64,000 bases of DNA, from the NCBI GenBank assembly GCA_025153445.1, contig JANZNS010000006.1:62001-126000 (forward strand), read 5' to 3'. Position numbers and translations under genes: made by a program. Origin of the DNA: Marinobacter sp. BGYM27 (GTDB taxonomy: Bacteria; Pseudomonadota; Gammaproteobacteria; Pseudomonadales; Oleiphilaceae). A model generated the notes under the pieces. The model searched no databases. It was not told the origin of the DNA and saw only the letters and a list, made by a program, of their open reading frames with translations. This document shows, in pieces, positions 1-9,705 of the stretch. How positions within the stretch are numbered: position 1 is the stretch's first letter; each line of letters starts with the position of its first letter.

Positions 1-417
1 ACGAAGGGAGAAGAGTTCACTCAGCACTGCCCGAGGATCATCCTGTTGAAGCAGTGGCCGATTGCGATCCCGACGCGTGCGCTCGTACTGCTGATCAACG
101 GAGGTCTTCAGATAAATAACGGTCGCGGAGTGGCTCAGGTGTCGATGGTTTTCCTCGCGCATCACGGCGCCACCGCCCGTGGCAACGACCACGCCCTGCT
201 CTCTGGATAGCTCTTCCAGAATGCTGGTTTCACGCGTCCGGAAACCCTCCTCACCTTCCACGTCAAATATCCAGGGGATATTGGCGCCGCACCGCTCTTC
301 GATAAGTCGGTCCGAGTCGATGAAATGGTAACCCAGCTCGCGCGCGAGCATGCGCCCAATTGTACTCTTGCCTGCCCCCATGGGACCGACAATAACAATA
401 CGCTCTGGCAACGGCAT
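1..417 (-). CDS. aroK: Shikimate kinase, partial (3' end outside window)
   Basis: Shikimate kinase phosphorylates shikimate with ATP in the cytosolic pathway to chorismate and aromatic amino acids. Read on the minus strand from the ATG at 417, the 139 visible codons stay open to the window edge. They show the P-loop GPMGAGKST (about residues 11-19), the shikimate-binding segment DSDRLIEE near residue 34 and the conserved GGG at about residue 80. The lid region [11 protein letters not shown] lies near the cut end. Most of the roughly 170-residue family length is present. Lying downstream of pilQ is the standard gammaproteobacterial order (pilQ-aroK-aroB). Identity is very secure; only the last 30 or so residues are missing. 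Confidence 0.95.
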   Translation of the reverse strand, partial: MPLPERIVIVGPMGAGKSTIGRMLARELGYHFIDSDRLIEERCGANIPWIFDVEGEEGFRTRETSILEELSREQGVVVATGGGAVMREENHRHLSHSATVIYLKTSVDQQYERTRRDRNRPLLQQDDPRAVLSELFSLR

Positions 418-506
418 AATGTCAGCTCAGTTCAATACAGGGCGCGAAGGATAGCACAGCGACGGATGTGCAGATAAGCGCCGGATTGGCCCCATCATAC
501 AACGAA

Positions 507-533
507 AAAGGCCGCCTGGAACGGCGGCCTTTT
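507..533 (-). terminator. Rho-independent terminator or attenuator between pilQ and aroK
   Basis: A 9-bp perfect stem AAGGCCGCC/GGCGGCCTT with a 6-nt loop. On the minus strand it is followed by a run of T. It sits just after the pilQ stop and upstream of aroK, so it should end most pil transcripts or reduce read-through into aroK. Confidence 0.75.
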
Positions 534-549
534 CATTCAGCTCTCATGA

Positions 550-2664
550 TCAGTCGATCAGTTCGCCTTTCAGGATCTTCGGCGTAATGAAGATCAGCAG
601 TTCGCTACGCTCGTCGATCTTTGTGGTCTTGGTAAACAGACGCCCCAGGTAGGGAATATCACCAAGGAATGGCGTCTTGGTAATGGTGGTCGCTGTTTCC
701 GACTGGAAGATGCCACCGAGAACAACGGTTTCGCCGTTCTGCACCAGAACCTGAGTAGTCACTTCGTTGGTGTTAATACTTGGAACGCCCGCAGTCTCCT
801 GACCACGCGAGTCCTGATTGACGGTCAGGTCCATAATGATCTTGTCATCAGGCGTGATCTGCGGCGTCACCTCAAGCGACAATGCCGCTTCCTTGAAGGA
901 TACTGAAGTCGCACCGCTCGATGAGGCTTCCTGGTAAGGGATTTCTTCACCGGACTTGATCTTCGCCGTCTGGCGATCAGCGGTCACAACTTTTGGCTGG
1001 GCCACGATTTCAGCTTCGCCGTCACTTTCAAAAGCCGAAAGTTCAAGATCAACGAGGAAGTCGGTACCGATGTATCCCAGTGCAATCGACGAGCTGTTCG
1101 CACGCGTCACACCCAGATCCACGTTCAGGCCTGCCGGGAAACCAACACCGCTATTGTTGATAGACGTGACACTGCCCTGATCGCCACCCACAACAAAGTT
1201 GCCGTTGCCGCTGTTGACTTCATCACCGTATCCAAGACCCCACTGAACACCGAGCTCTTCCGCAAGATCTGTCTGTGCACGCACAATGCGGGCTTCGATC
1301 AGAACCTGACGTACAGGTACATCCCAGGTTGAAACCAGACGACGGATTTGCTCCAGCTTGTCCGAAGTCTCACGCACGCTGATGGTATTGGTACGGGCAT
1401 CGGAAGACACAAAACCGCGCGATGAAATCAGTTCTTCGTCCGCCTGGATCAGCGCCACGATGTCTGCTGCCTTGGCATAGTTCACCTGAACGATATCCAG
1501 ACGCACAGGTGCCAGCTCGGCAATCTGCTTGGATGTTTCAAGCTCAAGACGCTCACGGGCTGCAATTTCGTCAGCAGGCGCAACCAGGAGAACGTTACCA
1601 ATCTGACGCTTATCCAGACCTTTGGTTTTGAGAATCAGGTCAAGCGCCTGATCCCAGGGTACGTTCTGCAAGCGCAAAGTAATGCTGCCGCTCACGGTAT
1701 CACTGGCAACCAGGTTCAGGCCGGTGAAGTCCGCAATCAACTGAAGCACTGAGCGCACTTCGATATCCTGGAAGTTCAGGGACAGCTTGTCGCCGCTGTA
1801 CGGGAATTTCTCTTCCTTGCGCTTGTCCGCTTCTTCTTTGGTCAGCGGCTCCACACTCACGGTGAACTCGCCACCAGCCTGATAAGCCAAGTAGTCGTAA
1901 TCGCCTTTCGGGCGGATCTCAATAACGGCGTCGTCACCCTGCATAAAGGTATCAACACGGGTTACCGGCGTAGCAAAGTCCGTCACGTCAAGACGACGAC
2001 GCAGCTCCTCAGGAACATTCGTGTCACCCAACACCAGACGGATGCGACCGCCACCTTCGGAAAGATCAACCGGCGTTTTCGGATCAGACAGGCTGACAAT
2101 CACCCGGCCTTCACCTTTTTCACCGCGTCGGAAATCAATATTCGACACGCCCTGACGCCCCGTCGAACGTGAGGCTGGTGCGGCAACCGTCGCTGACACT
2201 GACGAACTGCTCGCCGCCTGGCCGTTTCCACTCTCACCACCGATGGTGACGATTACGGCATTGCCCTGTACGCTGGTTTCGTATGGCGCAAGCTCGACCA
2301 GATTAAAAATCAGGCGCGTTCGATCCTTGGTTTCGACAACAGTCATGCTCTTTGCATTACCGCTGCCGAGCGACAGAGCACGGCTTTCAAGCGCGCTCTG
2401 GGTATCACTCAGATCAATTGCAATCCGTGCCGGGCGCTCAATCGTGTAGCCCGTCGGGTTCGGCGGAGTGCCATCAAACATCAGTTTGATTTCCGTTCCA
2501 TCGCTTGGAAGCGACGAGAAGGTCACGTCATTCAGGCTAACCGCATTTGCAAGCCCAGAGGCCATGCCGAGCACAGTCATGCCGATCGTTAGTGCGTATT
2601 TTCTCAACATCGTTAGCCTCGACCCCAAACTTTTTTGTTCGTACATTTTGCTGTAGTTATCCAT
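550..2664 (-). CDS. pilQ: Type IV pilus secretin PilQ
   Basis: PilQ forms the outer-membrane secretin ring through which the type IV pilus passes. The 704-residue product has two AMIN-type regions (about 50-135 and 175-270), an STN/N0 region near 285-360 (LSLNFQDIEVRSVLQLIADF), an N1 region and a C-terminal secretin domain (about 510-695) with the LEVTPQITPDD and VLGGIF motifs. The ATG at 2664 has an AAGGA eight bases upstream. The ATG at 2610 also has a GAGG and would place a clean signal peptide (MLRKYALTIGMT, cleavage after ANA) at the very N-terminus, so the start is uncertain by 18 codons. Last gene of pilMNOPQ, 11 nt after pilP. Confidence 0.96.
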   Translation of the reverse strand: MDNYSKMYEQKSLGSRLTMLRKYALTIGMTVLGMASGLANAVSLNDVTFSSLPSDGTEIKLMFDGTPPNPTGYTIERPARIAIDLSDTQSALESRALSLGSGNAKSMTVVETKDRTRLIFNLVELAPYETSVQGNAVIVTIGGESGNGQAASSSSVSATVAAPASRSTGRQGVSNIDFRRGEKGEGRVIVSLSDPKTPVDLSEGGGRIRLVLGDTNVPEELRRRLDVTDFATPVTRVDTFMQGDDAVIEIRPKGDYDYLAYQAGGEFTVSVEPLTKEEADKRKEEKFPYSGDKLSLNFQDIEVRSVLQLIADFTGLNLVASDTVSGSITLRLQNVPWDQALDLILKTKGLDKRQIGNVLLVAPADEIAARERLELETSKQIAELAPVRLDIVQVNYAKAADIVALIQADEELISSRGFVSSDARTNTISVRETSDKLEQIRRLVSTWDVPVRQVLIEARIVRAQTDLAEELGVQWGLGYGDEVNSGNGNFVVGGDQGSVTSINNSGVGFPAGLNVDLGVTRANSSSIALGYIGTDFLVDLELSAFESDGEAEIVAQPKVVTADRQTAKIKSGEEIPYQEASSSGATSVSFKEAALSLEVTPQITPDDKIIMDLTVNQDSRGQETAGVPSINTNEVTTQVLVQNGETVVLGGIFQSETATTITKTPFLGDIPYLGRLFTKTTKIDERSELLIFITPKILKGELID

Positions 2665-2675
2665 ACTGCCATTCC

Positions 2676-3230
2676 TTAGCCTTCGTCCAGTGACAGGGAG
2701 CGCGGACGCTCCACCCAGCCGCCCTGGCCATTAGGAACTATTTCCATCAGTTCTATGCGAGTCTCGTTTACGCCGACAACCCGGCCGTAATTCTGACCCA
2801 TGTAGTTACCGGAGCGGACACGATGAATGCCACCGGTATTATCTTTAACCAGAGCAAAGAGACCGTTCCCACCTTCCGCTTTCTTCAGCGTGCCGACCAT
2901 GGTCAGCTCGGTAAGCTGGAAATTTTCCAGAACCTCTTTCGGCCGATCCAGATTGGGCTCGACGTCACTCTGTGGCGCCTGATCCATCATCGTCAGCTGC
3001 ACTTCAACCGGCGCCTCGAAAGGAGACCGGCGATCTGCTGCTGAGTATGTGAATGCTTCGTACGCCTTGAATTCCGGCAGCGGTTCGACAAATCCTCTCG
3101 GCTTTGCACGGGTCTCTGCCATGAACTGATCAAGATCAGCAAACCCGTTACCCTGGGAACACGCCGTCAGTAGGGACACCAGACAGACACTAACCCAGGC
3201 CTTTCCTGCATGCTTCATCGCCATGCTCAC
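2676..3230 (-). CDS. pilP: Type IV pilus inner-membrane lipoprotein PilP
   Basis: PilP is the periplasmic lipoprotein that links the PilNO inner-membrane complex to the PilQ secretin. The 184-residue product has a lipoprotein signal with lipobox LTAC near residue 24, a Pro-rich linker, and a C-terminal beta domain including the segments LTMVGTL and GNYMGQNYGRVVGV. Its start overlaps the pilO stop by 4 nt, indicating translational coupling. Length and position match the family. Confidence 0.95.
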   Translation of the reverse strand: MSMAMKHAGKAWVSVCLVSLLTACSQGNGFADLDQFMAETRAKPRGFVEPLPEFKAYEAFTYSAADRRSPFEAPVEVQLTMMDQAPQSDVEPNLDRPKEVLENFQLTELTMVGTLKKAEGGNGLFALVKDNTGGIHRVRSGNYMGQNYGRVVGVNETRIELMEIVPNGQGGWVERPRSLSLDEG

Positions 3231-3838
3231 TCTCCAGCCCGGTAGCGGTAAGTACGTGCCAGGACCTGCATGTCCAGCAACTCCCCTTCACCACTGATTG
3301 GTTTAATCGTAAAGTCGTGCAGCGTCACAATTCGCGGCAGACCGGCAATGCTGCTGACGAAAGAGGCCAGCTCATGATAGGTGCCTCGAACGCGGATATT
3401 GATCGGCAGCTCGATATAGAAGTCACGCTTCTGCTCCGGCAGGAGCGAAACAACTTGTAGCTCAAGCCCGCTACCCAGTGCCGTGTTGGTGATGTCTTCC
3501 AGCAAGCCAGGCACTTCGGTGTCACTTGGCAATTGCTTCACCAACGCGCCGAAAGTCTCTTCCATTTCAGCCATCTGGCTCTTGAAAGTCGGAAGATTCG
3601 CCACCTTGTAGGCTTTCTCTTCGTATTGTTTGCGAAGATCCACTTCCTGACTCGCCACACGGTCGAGCTGCACATACTGATCCTTGATAAAGAACCAGTA
3701 GCCACCACCCAACACCAGGCCGAAAATAATCAGCATGACGATAATCTTGACCGGCATCGGCCAGATGCCGGCATTGTTGACATCAAGGTCATTGACGTCG
3801 AATTCGCTTAGACTTTTGAAGGAATCAGCCAGACTCAT
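3227..3838 (-). CDS. pilO: Type IV pilus assembly protein PilO
   Basis: PilO is a bitopic inner-membrane protein that dimerises with PilN to form the alignment complex. The 203-residue product has a short cytosolic N-terminus, one membrane helix at about residues 28-50 (VKIIVMLIIFGLVLGGGYWF), a coiled-coil stretch (about 55-105) and a ferredoxin-like C-terminal domain (TYHELASFVSSIAGLPRIV). It overlaps both pilN and pilP by 4 nt, so the three are probably translated together. Confidence 0.95.
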   Translation of the reverse strand: MSLADSFKSLSEFDVNDLDVNNAGIWPMPVKIIVMLIIFGLVLGGGYWFFIKDQYVQLDRVASQEVDLRKQYEEKAYKVANLPTFKSQMAEMEETFGALVKQLPSDTEVPGLLEDITNTALGSGLELQVVSLLPEQKRDFYIELPINIRVRGTYHELASFVSSIAGLPRIVTLHDFTIKPISGEGELLDMQVLARTYRYRAGE

Positions 3839-4400
3839 TTTTTCTCCTCCCCTTCGGGAGATGGCGTTTGCTGCTTCACGGACAACGTAAACTGACTGTA
3901 TCCGGCGCGTGTGTTATCTGCGGCTGAAACGTTTGTCAGATTAGGGTTGGTAAACCAGTCCGAATCATCGAAGTGACGCATCAGGCTGGAGATCCGGCTA
4001 TTGGATTCAGCCATGCCCACAATCGATACCTGCTCGCCCGCTTTTTTGAGATCGGTATAGAACAGGCCATCCGGCAACGTGCGCACCAGCTCATCAAACA
4101 CCCGGACGATAACCGGACGCTTGCCCTGAAGATCCTGAATAACCTGCATCCGGGAAATCAGCTCGTCGCGCTTGCGACGCAGGTCTTCGATTTCCTTGAT
4201 TTGGGCATCCAGCTCTTTCATTGCGCTTTGCACGTAAGCATTACGCGATTCCTGATAGCGAATTTCGCCGTCAAGATGAGATTTCCACAAGAAAGCCAGG
4301 CCGGCCGCCACAATCAGAGCGCCAACCAGCATGACTACAAACTGCTGCTGCTTCTCTGCACGCAGCTCCTCGCGCCATGGCCTGAGGTTGATATTTGCCA

Positions 4401-4401
<1 letters not shown>
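3835..4401 (-). CDS. pilN: Type IV pilus assembly protein PilN
   Basis: PilN binds cytosolic PilM through its N-terminal INLRPWR motif and pairs with PilO in the periplasm. I chose the ATG at 4401 because it puts MANINLRPWRE at the N-terminus and makes a TAATG overlap with the pilM stop; an upstream in-frame start would add ten unlikely residues. The 188-residue product has a membrane helix at about 22-42, a coiled coil, and a PilN C-terminal domain (LVRTLPDGLFYTDL). Confidence 0.95.
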
Positions 4402-5649
<1,248 letters not shown>

Positions 5650-8118
5650 ATGTCCCGAATGATTCGATTGACTCGCATAACGACCTGGTGCCTTTTAGCT
5701 GGTATTTCTCTTGGCGCCATGTTGCTCTCAAGTTTCTACCTGTATCTGCGCCCAGGATTACCTGCTGTTGACCAGTTGGTCGACATCCGGCTCCAGACGC
5801 CTCTTCGGGTCTATTCCAGCGACAACAGATTAATAGCAGAATTCGGTGAAAAGAGAAGGGCACCTATCACAATAGAACAGATCCCAACAATTCAGTTACA
5901 TGCCTTCATGGCCGCTGAAGACGCGCGTTTCTACGAGCACAATGGGGTCGACTTCAAAGGCCTGCTGCGGGCTGCAGTCGAACTGGTCACTACCGGATCG
6001 ATCCGTTCCGGGGGCAGTACCATCACAATGCAGGTTGCAAAAAACTACTTTTTGTCACGCGATCGTACATTTATTCGCAAGTTCAATGAGATACTGCTTG
6101 CCTTTCAGATTGAACGTGAACTACCCAAGTCACGGATCCTGGAACTGTACTTAAACAAGATATATCTCGGCAATCGCGCCTACGGCATTCAGGCGGCAGC
6201 TCAGGTCTACTATGGTAAGTCTGTCAATGACTTAACCCTGGCACAGATGGCCATGCTGGCCGGTTTGCCGAAGGCTCCCTCTGCTTACAACCCTCTCGCC
6301 AATCCCGAGCGTGCGCTGATTCGCCGAAACTGGATCCTGCAGCGCATGAACGAACTGGGGTTTGTCTCTGACGATGCCTACGAGCTGGCTTCCAAAGCAC
6401 CGATTACCGCTTTCTTCCATGGCGCCGAAACAGAGCTCGAAGCAGACTATGTCGCGGAGATGGCCCGAACCGAAATGGTGCGTCGTTTCGGCGACGAGGC
6501 CTACACCGAGGGCTACAAGGTTTACCTGACGGTCGACAGCGAAAAACAGATCGCAGCCAACCGCGCGCTTAAATCCGGCCTCGAAGACTTTGATCGACGC
6601 CACGGCTTCCGCGGCCCGATCGCCCAGCTTGACGACGATCAGATGGAAACGGGCGACTTCGATAGCGCTCTGGCTAGCTTCAAGAGCTACGATCCCCTCT
6701 ACCCTGCCGTGGTGACCGACGTAAAGGACGACGCTGTCAACGTCTATGTCAGCCGGCTGGGCGCAGCCACCATGTCGTTCGAATCCATGACCTGGGCCCG
6801 TCGCTACAAGACTCAGGACCTCACTGGCGGTAAACCGGCCAATCCGGGCGACGTGGTCAGCGTGGGTGACGTAATCTACGTCAAACCCATTCTCGAGGCG
6901 GCCCAGACAGATGCCGATACGGACGCCGGCACCGAGGCAGAGACCCTGCCGGAAGTTACCCTGTCGCAACTGCCGGAAATACAGGGCGCGCTGATTTCGC
7001 TTAACCCGCAATCCGGTGGCATTCTTGCGCTGACTGGTGGTTACAGCTTCCAGCAATCCAAGTACAACCGGGCGATGCAGGCACAGCGCCAGCCCGGCTC
7101 GAACTTCAAACCGTTCCTGTATCTGGCAGCACTCGAGAAAGGGAATACGGCTGCCACACTGATCAATGACGCTCCGATAGTGTTTGATGATTCAGATCTG
7201 GAAACCACCTGGCGCCCCCAAAACTCGAGCGGCCAGTTCTATGGCCCAACTCGCCTGCGCGAAGCCCTGTATCGGTCACGCAACCTGGTATCGATCAGGT
7301 TGCTGCGCTCGATTGGCATCGATTACACCATTGATTATCTCAACCAGCTGAAAATCGACACAACGGGCATGCCGCACAACCTGTCGCTGGCACTGGGAAG
7401 CGGCAACCTCACGCCGATGGAAGTGGCGCGCGGCTTTGCGGTGATCGCCAACGGCGGTCACGATGTCACGCCCTACCTTATCCAGAAAATCGAAGACAGC
7501 CGGGGCAACATCCTTTACGGAGCGCCCAGCGTTGTCTTCTGTGACGCGGATTGCGCCCGCATAACCGACAACACCCCGACCCCGGACGTTGGGTTCCCCG
7601 CCATCCGAACGGCACCAAAGCTGGCAGATGAGCGGGCGGTCTACATCATGCATTCGATACTCAGAGATGTGATCAAACGAGGCACCGGCAGACGGGCCCT
7701 GGCACTCAATCGCGAAGACGTGGGCGGCAAGACAGGTACAACCAATGAGCAGCGGGATGCGTGGTTCTCTGGCTTCAACTACAACATGGCAACTACCGCA
7801 TGGGTGGGTTTCGATCAACCCAAACCTATGGGCCGGGGCGAGTATGGCGCAGTTGCGGCGCTCCCCGTGTGGCTGGAATATTCAAAAGAAGCCTTTAAAG
7901 ATCAGCCACCCGCCTATATGCCGCGCCCCAACGGCATAGTCACCGTCAAGATTGATCCGGAAACTGGCCGGCGGGCAGCCCCTGGTAATCCAGATGCCAC
8001 ATTTGAACTGTTCCGGGAAGAGAATGTTCCGCCGATGGAAGAGCAGGAAAGCGAAACCCTCAGGTCACGCTCGGAAGATGGCACCAGCGAGAGTTTGCTA
8101 CCCCAGGAGCTATTCTGA
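5650..8118 (+). CDS. mrcA: Class A penicillin-binding protein 1A
   Basis: PBP1A is a bifunctional inner-membrane enzyme that polymerises glycan strands and cross-links peptides in the periplasm. The 822-residue product has an N-terminal membrane helix, a GT51 glycosyltransferase domain (EDARFYEHNGVD, GGSTITMQ, RKFNEILLA, ELYLNKIYLG), an OB-like insert with an acidic DADTDAGTEAE loop, and a transpeptidase domain with SNFK, SRN and KTGTT. The start is uncertain: TTG 5638, ATG 5650 and ATG 5659 are all in frame and none has a clear Shine-Dalgarno. ATG 5650 is preferred by codon type. Divergence from pilM is conserved in related bacteria. Confidence 0.96.
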   Translation: MSRMIRLTRITTWCLLAGISLGAMLLSSFYLYLRPGLPAVDQLVDIRLQTPLRVYSSDNRLIAEFGEKRRAPITIEQIPTIQLHAFMAAEDARFYEHNGVDFKGLLRAAVELVTTGSIRSGGSTITMQVAKNYFLSRDRTFIRKFNEILLAFQIERELPKSRILELYLNKIYLGNRAYGIQAAAQVYYGKSVNDLTLAQMAMLAGLPKAPSAYNPLANPERALIRRNWILQRMNELGFVSDDAYELASKAPITAFFHGAETELEADYVAEMARTEMVRRFGDEAYTEGYKVYLTVDSEKQIAANRALKSGLEDFDRRHGFRGPIAQLDDDQMETGDFDSALASFKSYDPLYPAVVTDVKDDAVNVYVSRLGAATMSFESMTWARRYKTQDLTGGKPANPGDVVSVGDVIYVKPILEAAQTDADTDAGTEAETLPEVTLSQLPEIQGALISLNPQSGGILALTGGYSFQQSKYNRAMQAQRQPGSNFKPFLYLAALEKGNTAATLINDAPIVFDDSDLETTWRPQNSSGQFYGPTRLREALYRSRNLVSIRLLRSIGIDYTIDYLNQLKIDTTGMPHNLSLALGSGNLTPMEVARGFAVIANGGHDVTPYLIQKIEDSRGNILYGAPSVVFCDADCARITDNTPTPDVGFPAIRTAPKLADERAVYIMHSILRDVIKRGTGRRALALNREDVGGKTGTTNEQRDAWFSGFNYNMATTAWVGFDQPKPMGRGEYGAVAALPVWLEYSKEAFKDQPPAYMPRPNGIVTVKIDPETGRRAAPGNPDATFELFREENVPPMEEQESETLRSRSEDGTSESLLPQELF

Positions 8119-8155
8119 GCAGAGATAGCGCAAATACTCTCGGATGATATAACCG

Positions 8156-8185
8156 AAAGCCCCCGCAAGAGCCGGGGCTTTTTTT
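8156..8185 (+). terminator. Rho-independent terminator after mrcA
   Basis: Stem AAGCCCC / GGGGCTT around a short loop, followed by seven T residues, 38 nt after the mrcA stop. Confidence 0.85.
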
Positions 8186-8240
8186 ATGGCCGACCCTGAA
8201 GGCCTGCAGCGCGCAGCCCGGTCATCAATGCGGAACAGGG

Positions 8241-8717
8241 CTAGCGGTCATACAAGCGCACCCGATCCACCTCCAGCAAAACCAGTGGACGGGACGATGC
8301 GCCTGGCAGGTACCCGACCAGAACATAGGCTGAGCCCTTCTCAAACGCGCACTCACCATTGCCCTGATAAACCCTGTCAACATCCAATCGATCGAACGGC
8401 GGCTGATCCAGAGCGCTTGAAGCAAAATCCCCCAGCTGCAAACGCTCACACCCGACAAACCGCCCCAATGCCGAGGCACTTTCGAGCATGTCGCGGTAGG
8501 CCGCCTCACCACCAGCCAATGCCCGCGGCTGCATTATTGACTTTAATTCAGCCATCCCCCAACTTTTGGAAAGATCGTCCAGAATTCCGGAAAACATCGC
8601 CGAACGCTGCTGTTGGTCGTCATTGTCGGGTTTTTGATCGAGATCCGAAAACAACATCCAGGCCGCAACGGTCGCCAATGCAACCAGTGTTCCCGCAAAA
8701 CGCTGCCAATGCTTCAC
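8241..8717 (-). CDS. Hypothetical single-pass membrane or exported protein
   Basis: I do not recognise a family for this 158-residue protein. It begins with a short basic N-terminus and one hydrophobic segment (FAGTLVALATVAAWMLF, about 6-22), then a soluble part with two Cys residues (about 90 and 123) that could form a disulfide outside the cytosol. The C-terminal third is beta-like (SAYVLVGYLPG, PLVLLEVDRVRLY). Its ATG overlaps the stop of the TetR gene (8714) by 4 nt, so it is translationally coupled to that regulator and probably co-expressed with it. A link to membrane lipid control is only inferred from this coupling. Confidence 0.75.
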   Translation of the reverse strand: MKHWQRFAGTLVALATVAAWMLFSDLDQKPDNDDQQQRSAMFSGILDDLSKSWGMAELKSIMQPRALAGGEAAYRDMLESASALGRFVGCERLQLGDFASSALDQPPFDRLDVDRVYQGNGECAFEKGSAYVLVGYLPGASSRPLVLLEVDRVRLYDR

Positions 8718-9355
8718 ACTTGCCCCTCTTGTGCTCGACTGTTCCAGTGGGCAGCGCCGACGAATATCAGCTGCAGGAAGCGGGTCGTGCGCGTGCGGAT
8801 CTGGTTGATCTGGAATTCGTCGTCAGCGGATACACCCAGCAGATCCGTCAGGGTGAACGCCACGCTGCGAACCACCAGATCTGAAGTCAACTCGAGATCA
8901 CTGTCACTGAGGTGATCGGCAAGGCGCATGCGCCGAAGGTCATTGGCGAGTTCACTGGCAAAGAACCGCATCTCGCTACGAATACCGTCCTGTACCGCGC
9001 GACTCTCTCCCGCCAGGCCCTGTGCCATGAAAAAGAAAAAGCTGCGATTCGCCTCCACATGACTGATGTAAATCGCCACGGACTCTTCTATCAGCTTATC
9101 TGCCTGGAGGACGTTAGCCCGGGCCTCACGCATCATCTTGCGCAGCACTAGCCCCAGCTGATCAACCAGCTGAAGCCCGAGATCATCCATATTGCGGAAG
9201 TGTCTGTAGAAGGACGTTGGCACCACACCCGCCTCCCGTGTGACCTCCCGAATCCCCAGACTGGCAAAGTGGCGCCCTCGCCCCACTAGCGCCAACGCCG
9301 CTGCCATCAACCTGTCTCGCGTTTCTCCCGGCTTGCGCCGCTGCTTATCTGCCAT
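8714..9355 (-). CDS. TetR-family repressor, FabR/DesT-like
   Basis: A 213-residue TetR-type regulator with an N-terminal helix-turn-helix (about 18-65; LGIREVTREAGVVPTSFYRHF) closely resembling FabR/DesT, the regulators that sense the saturated/unsaturated acyl ratio and repress desaturase or fabAB genes. The C-terminal helical part would be the ligand domain. It is divergent from a reductase-desaturase pair, exactly the DesT-desCB layout of Pseudomonas. Two GTGTAC-containing sites in the intergenic region (9411-9427 and 9595-9631) are its likely operators, implying repression of the desaturase operon and probably autoregulation. Ligand specificity is inferred, not visible. Confidence 0.88.
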   Translation of the reverse strand: MADKQRRKPGETRDRLMAAALALVGRGRHFASLGIREVTREAGVVPTSFYRHFRNMDDLGLQLVDQLGLVLRKMMREARANVLQADKLIEESVAIYISHVEANRSFFFFMAQGLAGESRAVQDGIRSEMRFFASELANDLRRMRLADHLSDSDLELTSDLVVRSVAFTLTDLLGVSADDEFQINQIRTRTTRFLQLIFVGAAHWNSRAQEGQV

Positions 9356-9410
9356 GAGCTCTTCTTTGTATTGGTGTCAGTGCCTGTGAATGCCGGCACC
9401 CGAACGAACA

Positions 9411-9427
9411 ACAAGTGTACACAAATG
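9411..9427. promoter_or_regulatory. Candidate operator upstream of the TetR gene
   Basis: ACAAGTGTACACAAATG contains the palindrome GTGTACAC and shares ACAAGTGT with an arm of the larger operator at 9595-9631. It lies 56 bp upstream of the repressor start, suitable for autoregulation. Confidence 0.5.
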
Positions 9428-9573
9428 CGAATTCTATCGGAAACAATACCTGTCATTTCGGGCCACAACACTCTGGCGCGCGCTAAAAAAGAGTAAATAA
9501 ATACATGAAACAACAAAACATTTTTAATTAATTCAATCAATTATAAGAGCATTATTTTGTTTAAATCAGACAA

Positions 9574-9603
9574 TTGACAGTCATTAGCACCAATGTGTAC
9601 AGT
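9574..9603 (+). promoter_or_regulatory. Sigma-70 promoter of the reductase-desaturase operon
   Basis: TTGACA (9574-9579), an 18-bp spacer and TACAGT (9598-9603) with an extended-10 TGTG just upstream. It lies about 100 bp before the reductase start in an AT-rich stretch. The -10 overlaps the left arm of the palindrome at 9595-9631. Confidence 0.65.
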
Positions 9604-9631
9604 CGTTCACATGAAGTGAACACTTGTACAC
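9595..9631. promoter_or_regulatory. 37-bp palindromic operator, probable FabR/DesT-type site
   Basis: Left arm GTGTACAGTCGTTCAC (9595-9610), spacer ATGAA, right arm GTGAACACTTGTACAC (9616-9631). The arms are inverted repeats matching at 13 of 16 positions. The inner GTTCAC/GTGAAC and outer GTGTAC units resemble published FabR/DesT box elements. Overlap with the promoter -10 and start region implies repression. Confidence 0.7.
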
Positions 9632-9705
9632 AACACCTGCGCCAAGAACATCATATTGTCCGCAGCAAGTGCTCACCCCAAACCCACAGACGCCGGAGGC
9701 GTTTT

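Noticed and set aside
8186..8884. 232-codon plus-strand frame opposite the small membrane protein and TetR genes
   Set aside because: Pro/His/Arg-rich composition typical of antisense reading; both minus-strand genes have better support.
9574..9705. 44-residue N-terminal extension of the reductase
   Set aside because: It would begin inside the promoter, cross the operator and encode Arg/His-rich sequence; the ATG at 9706 has GGAGG.
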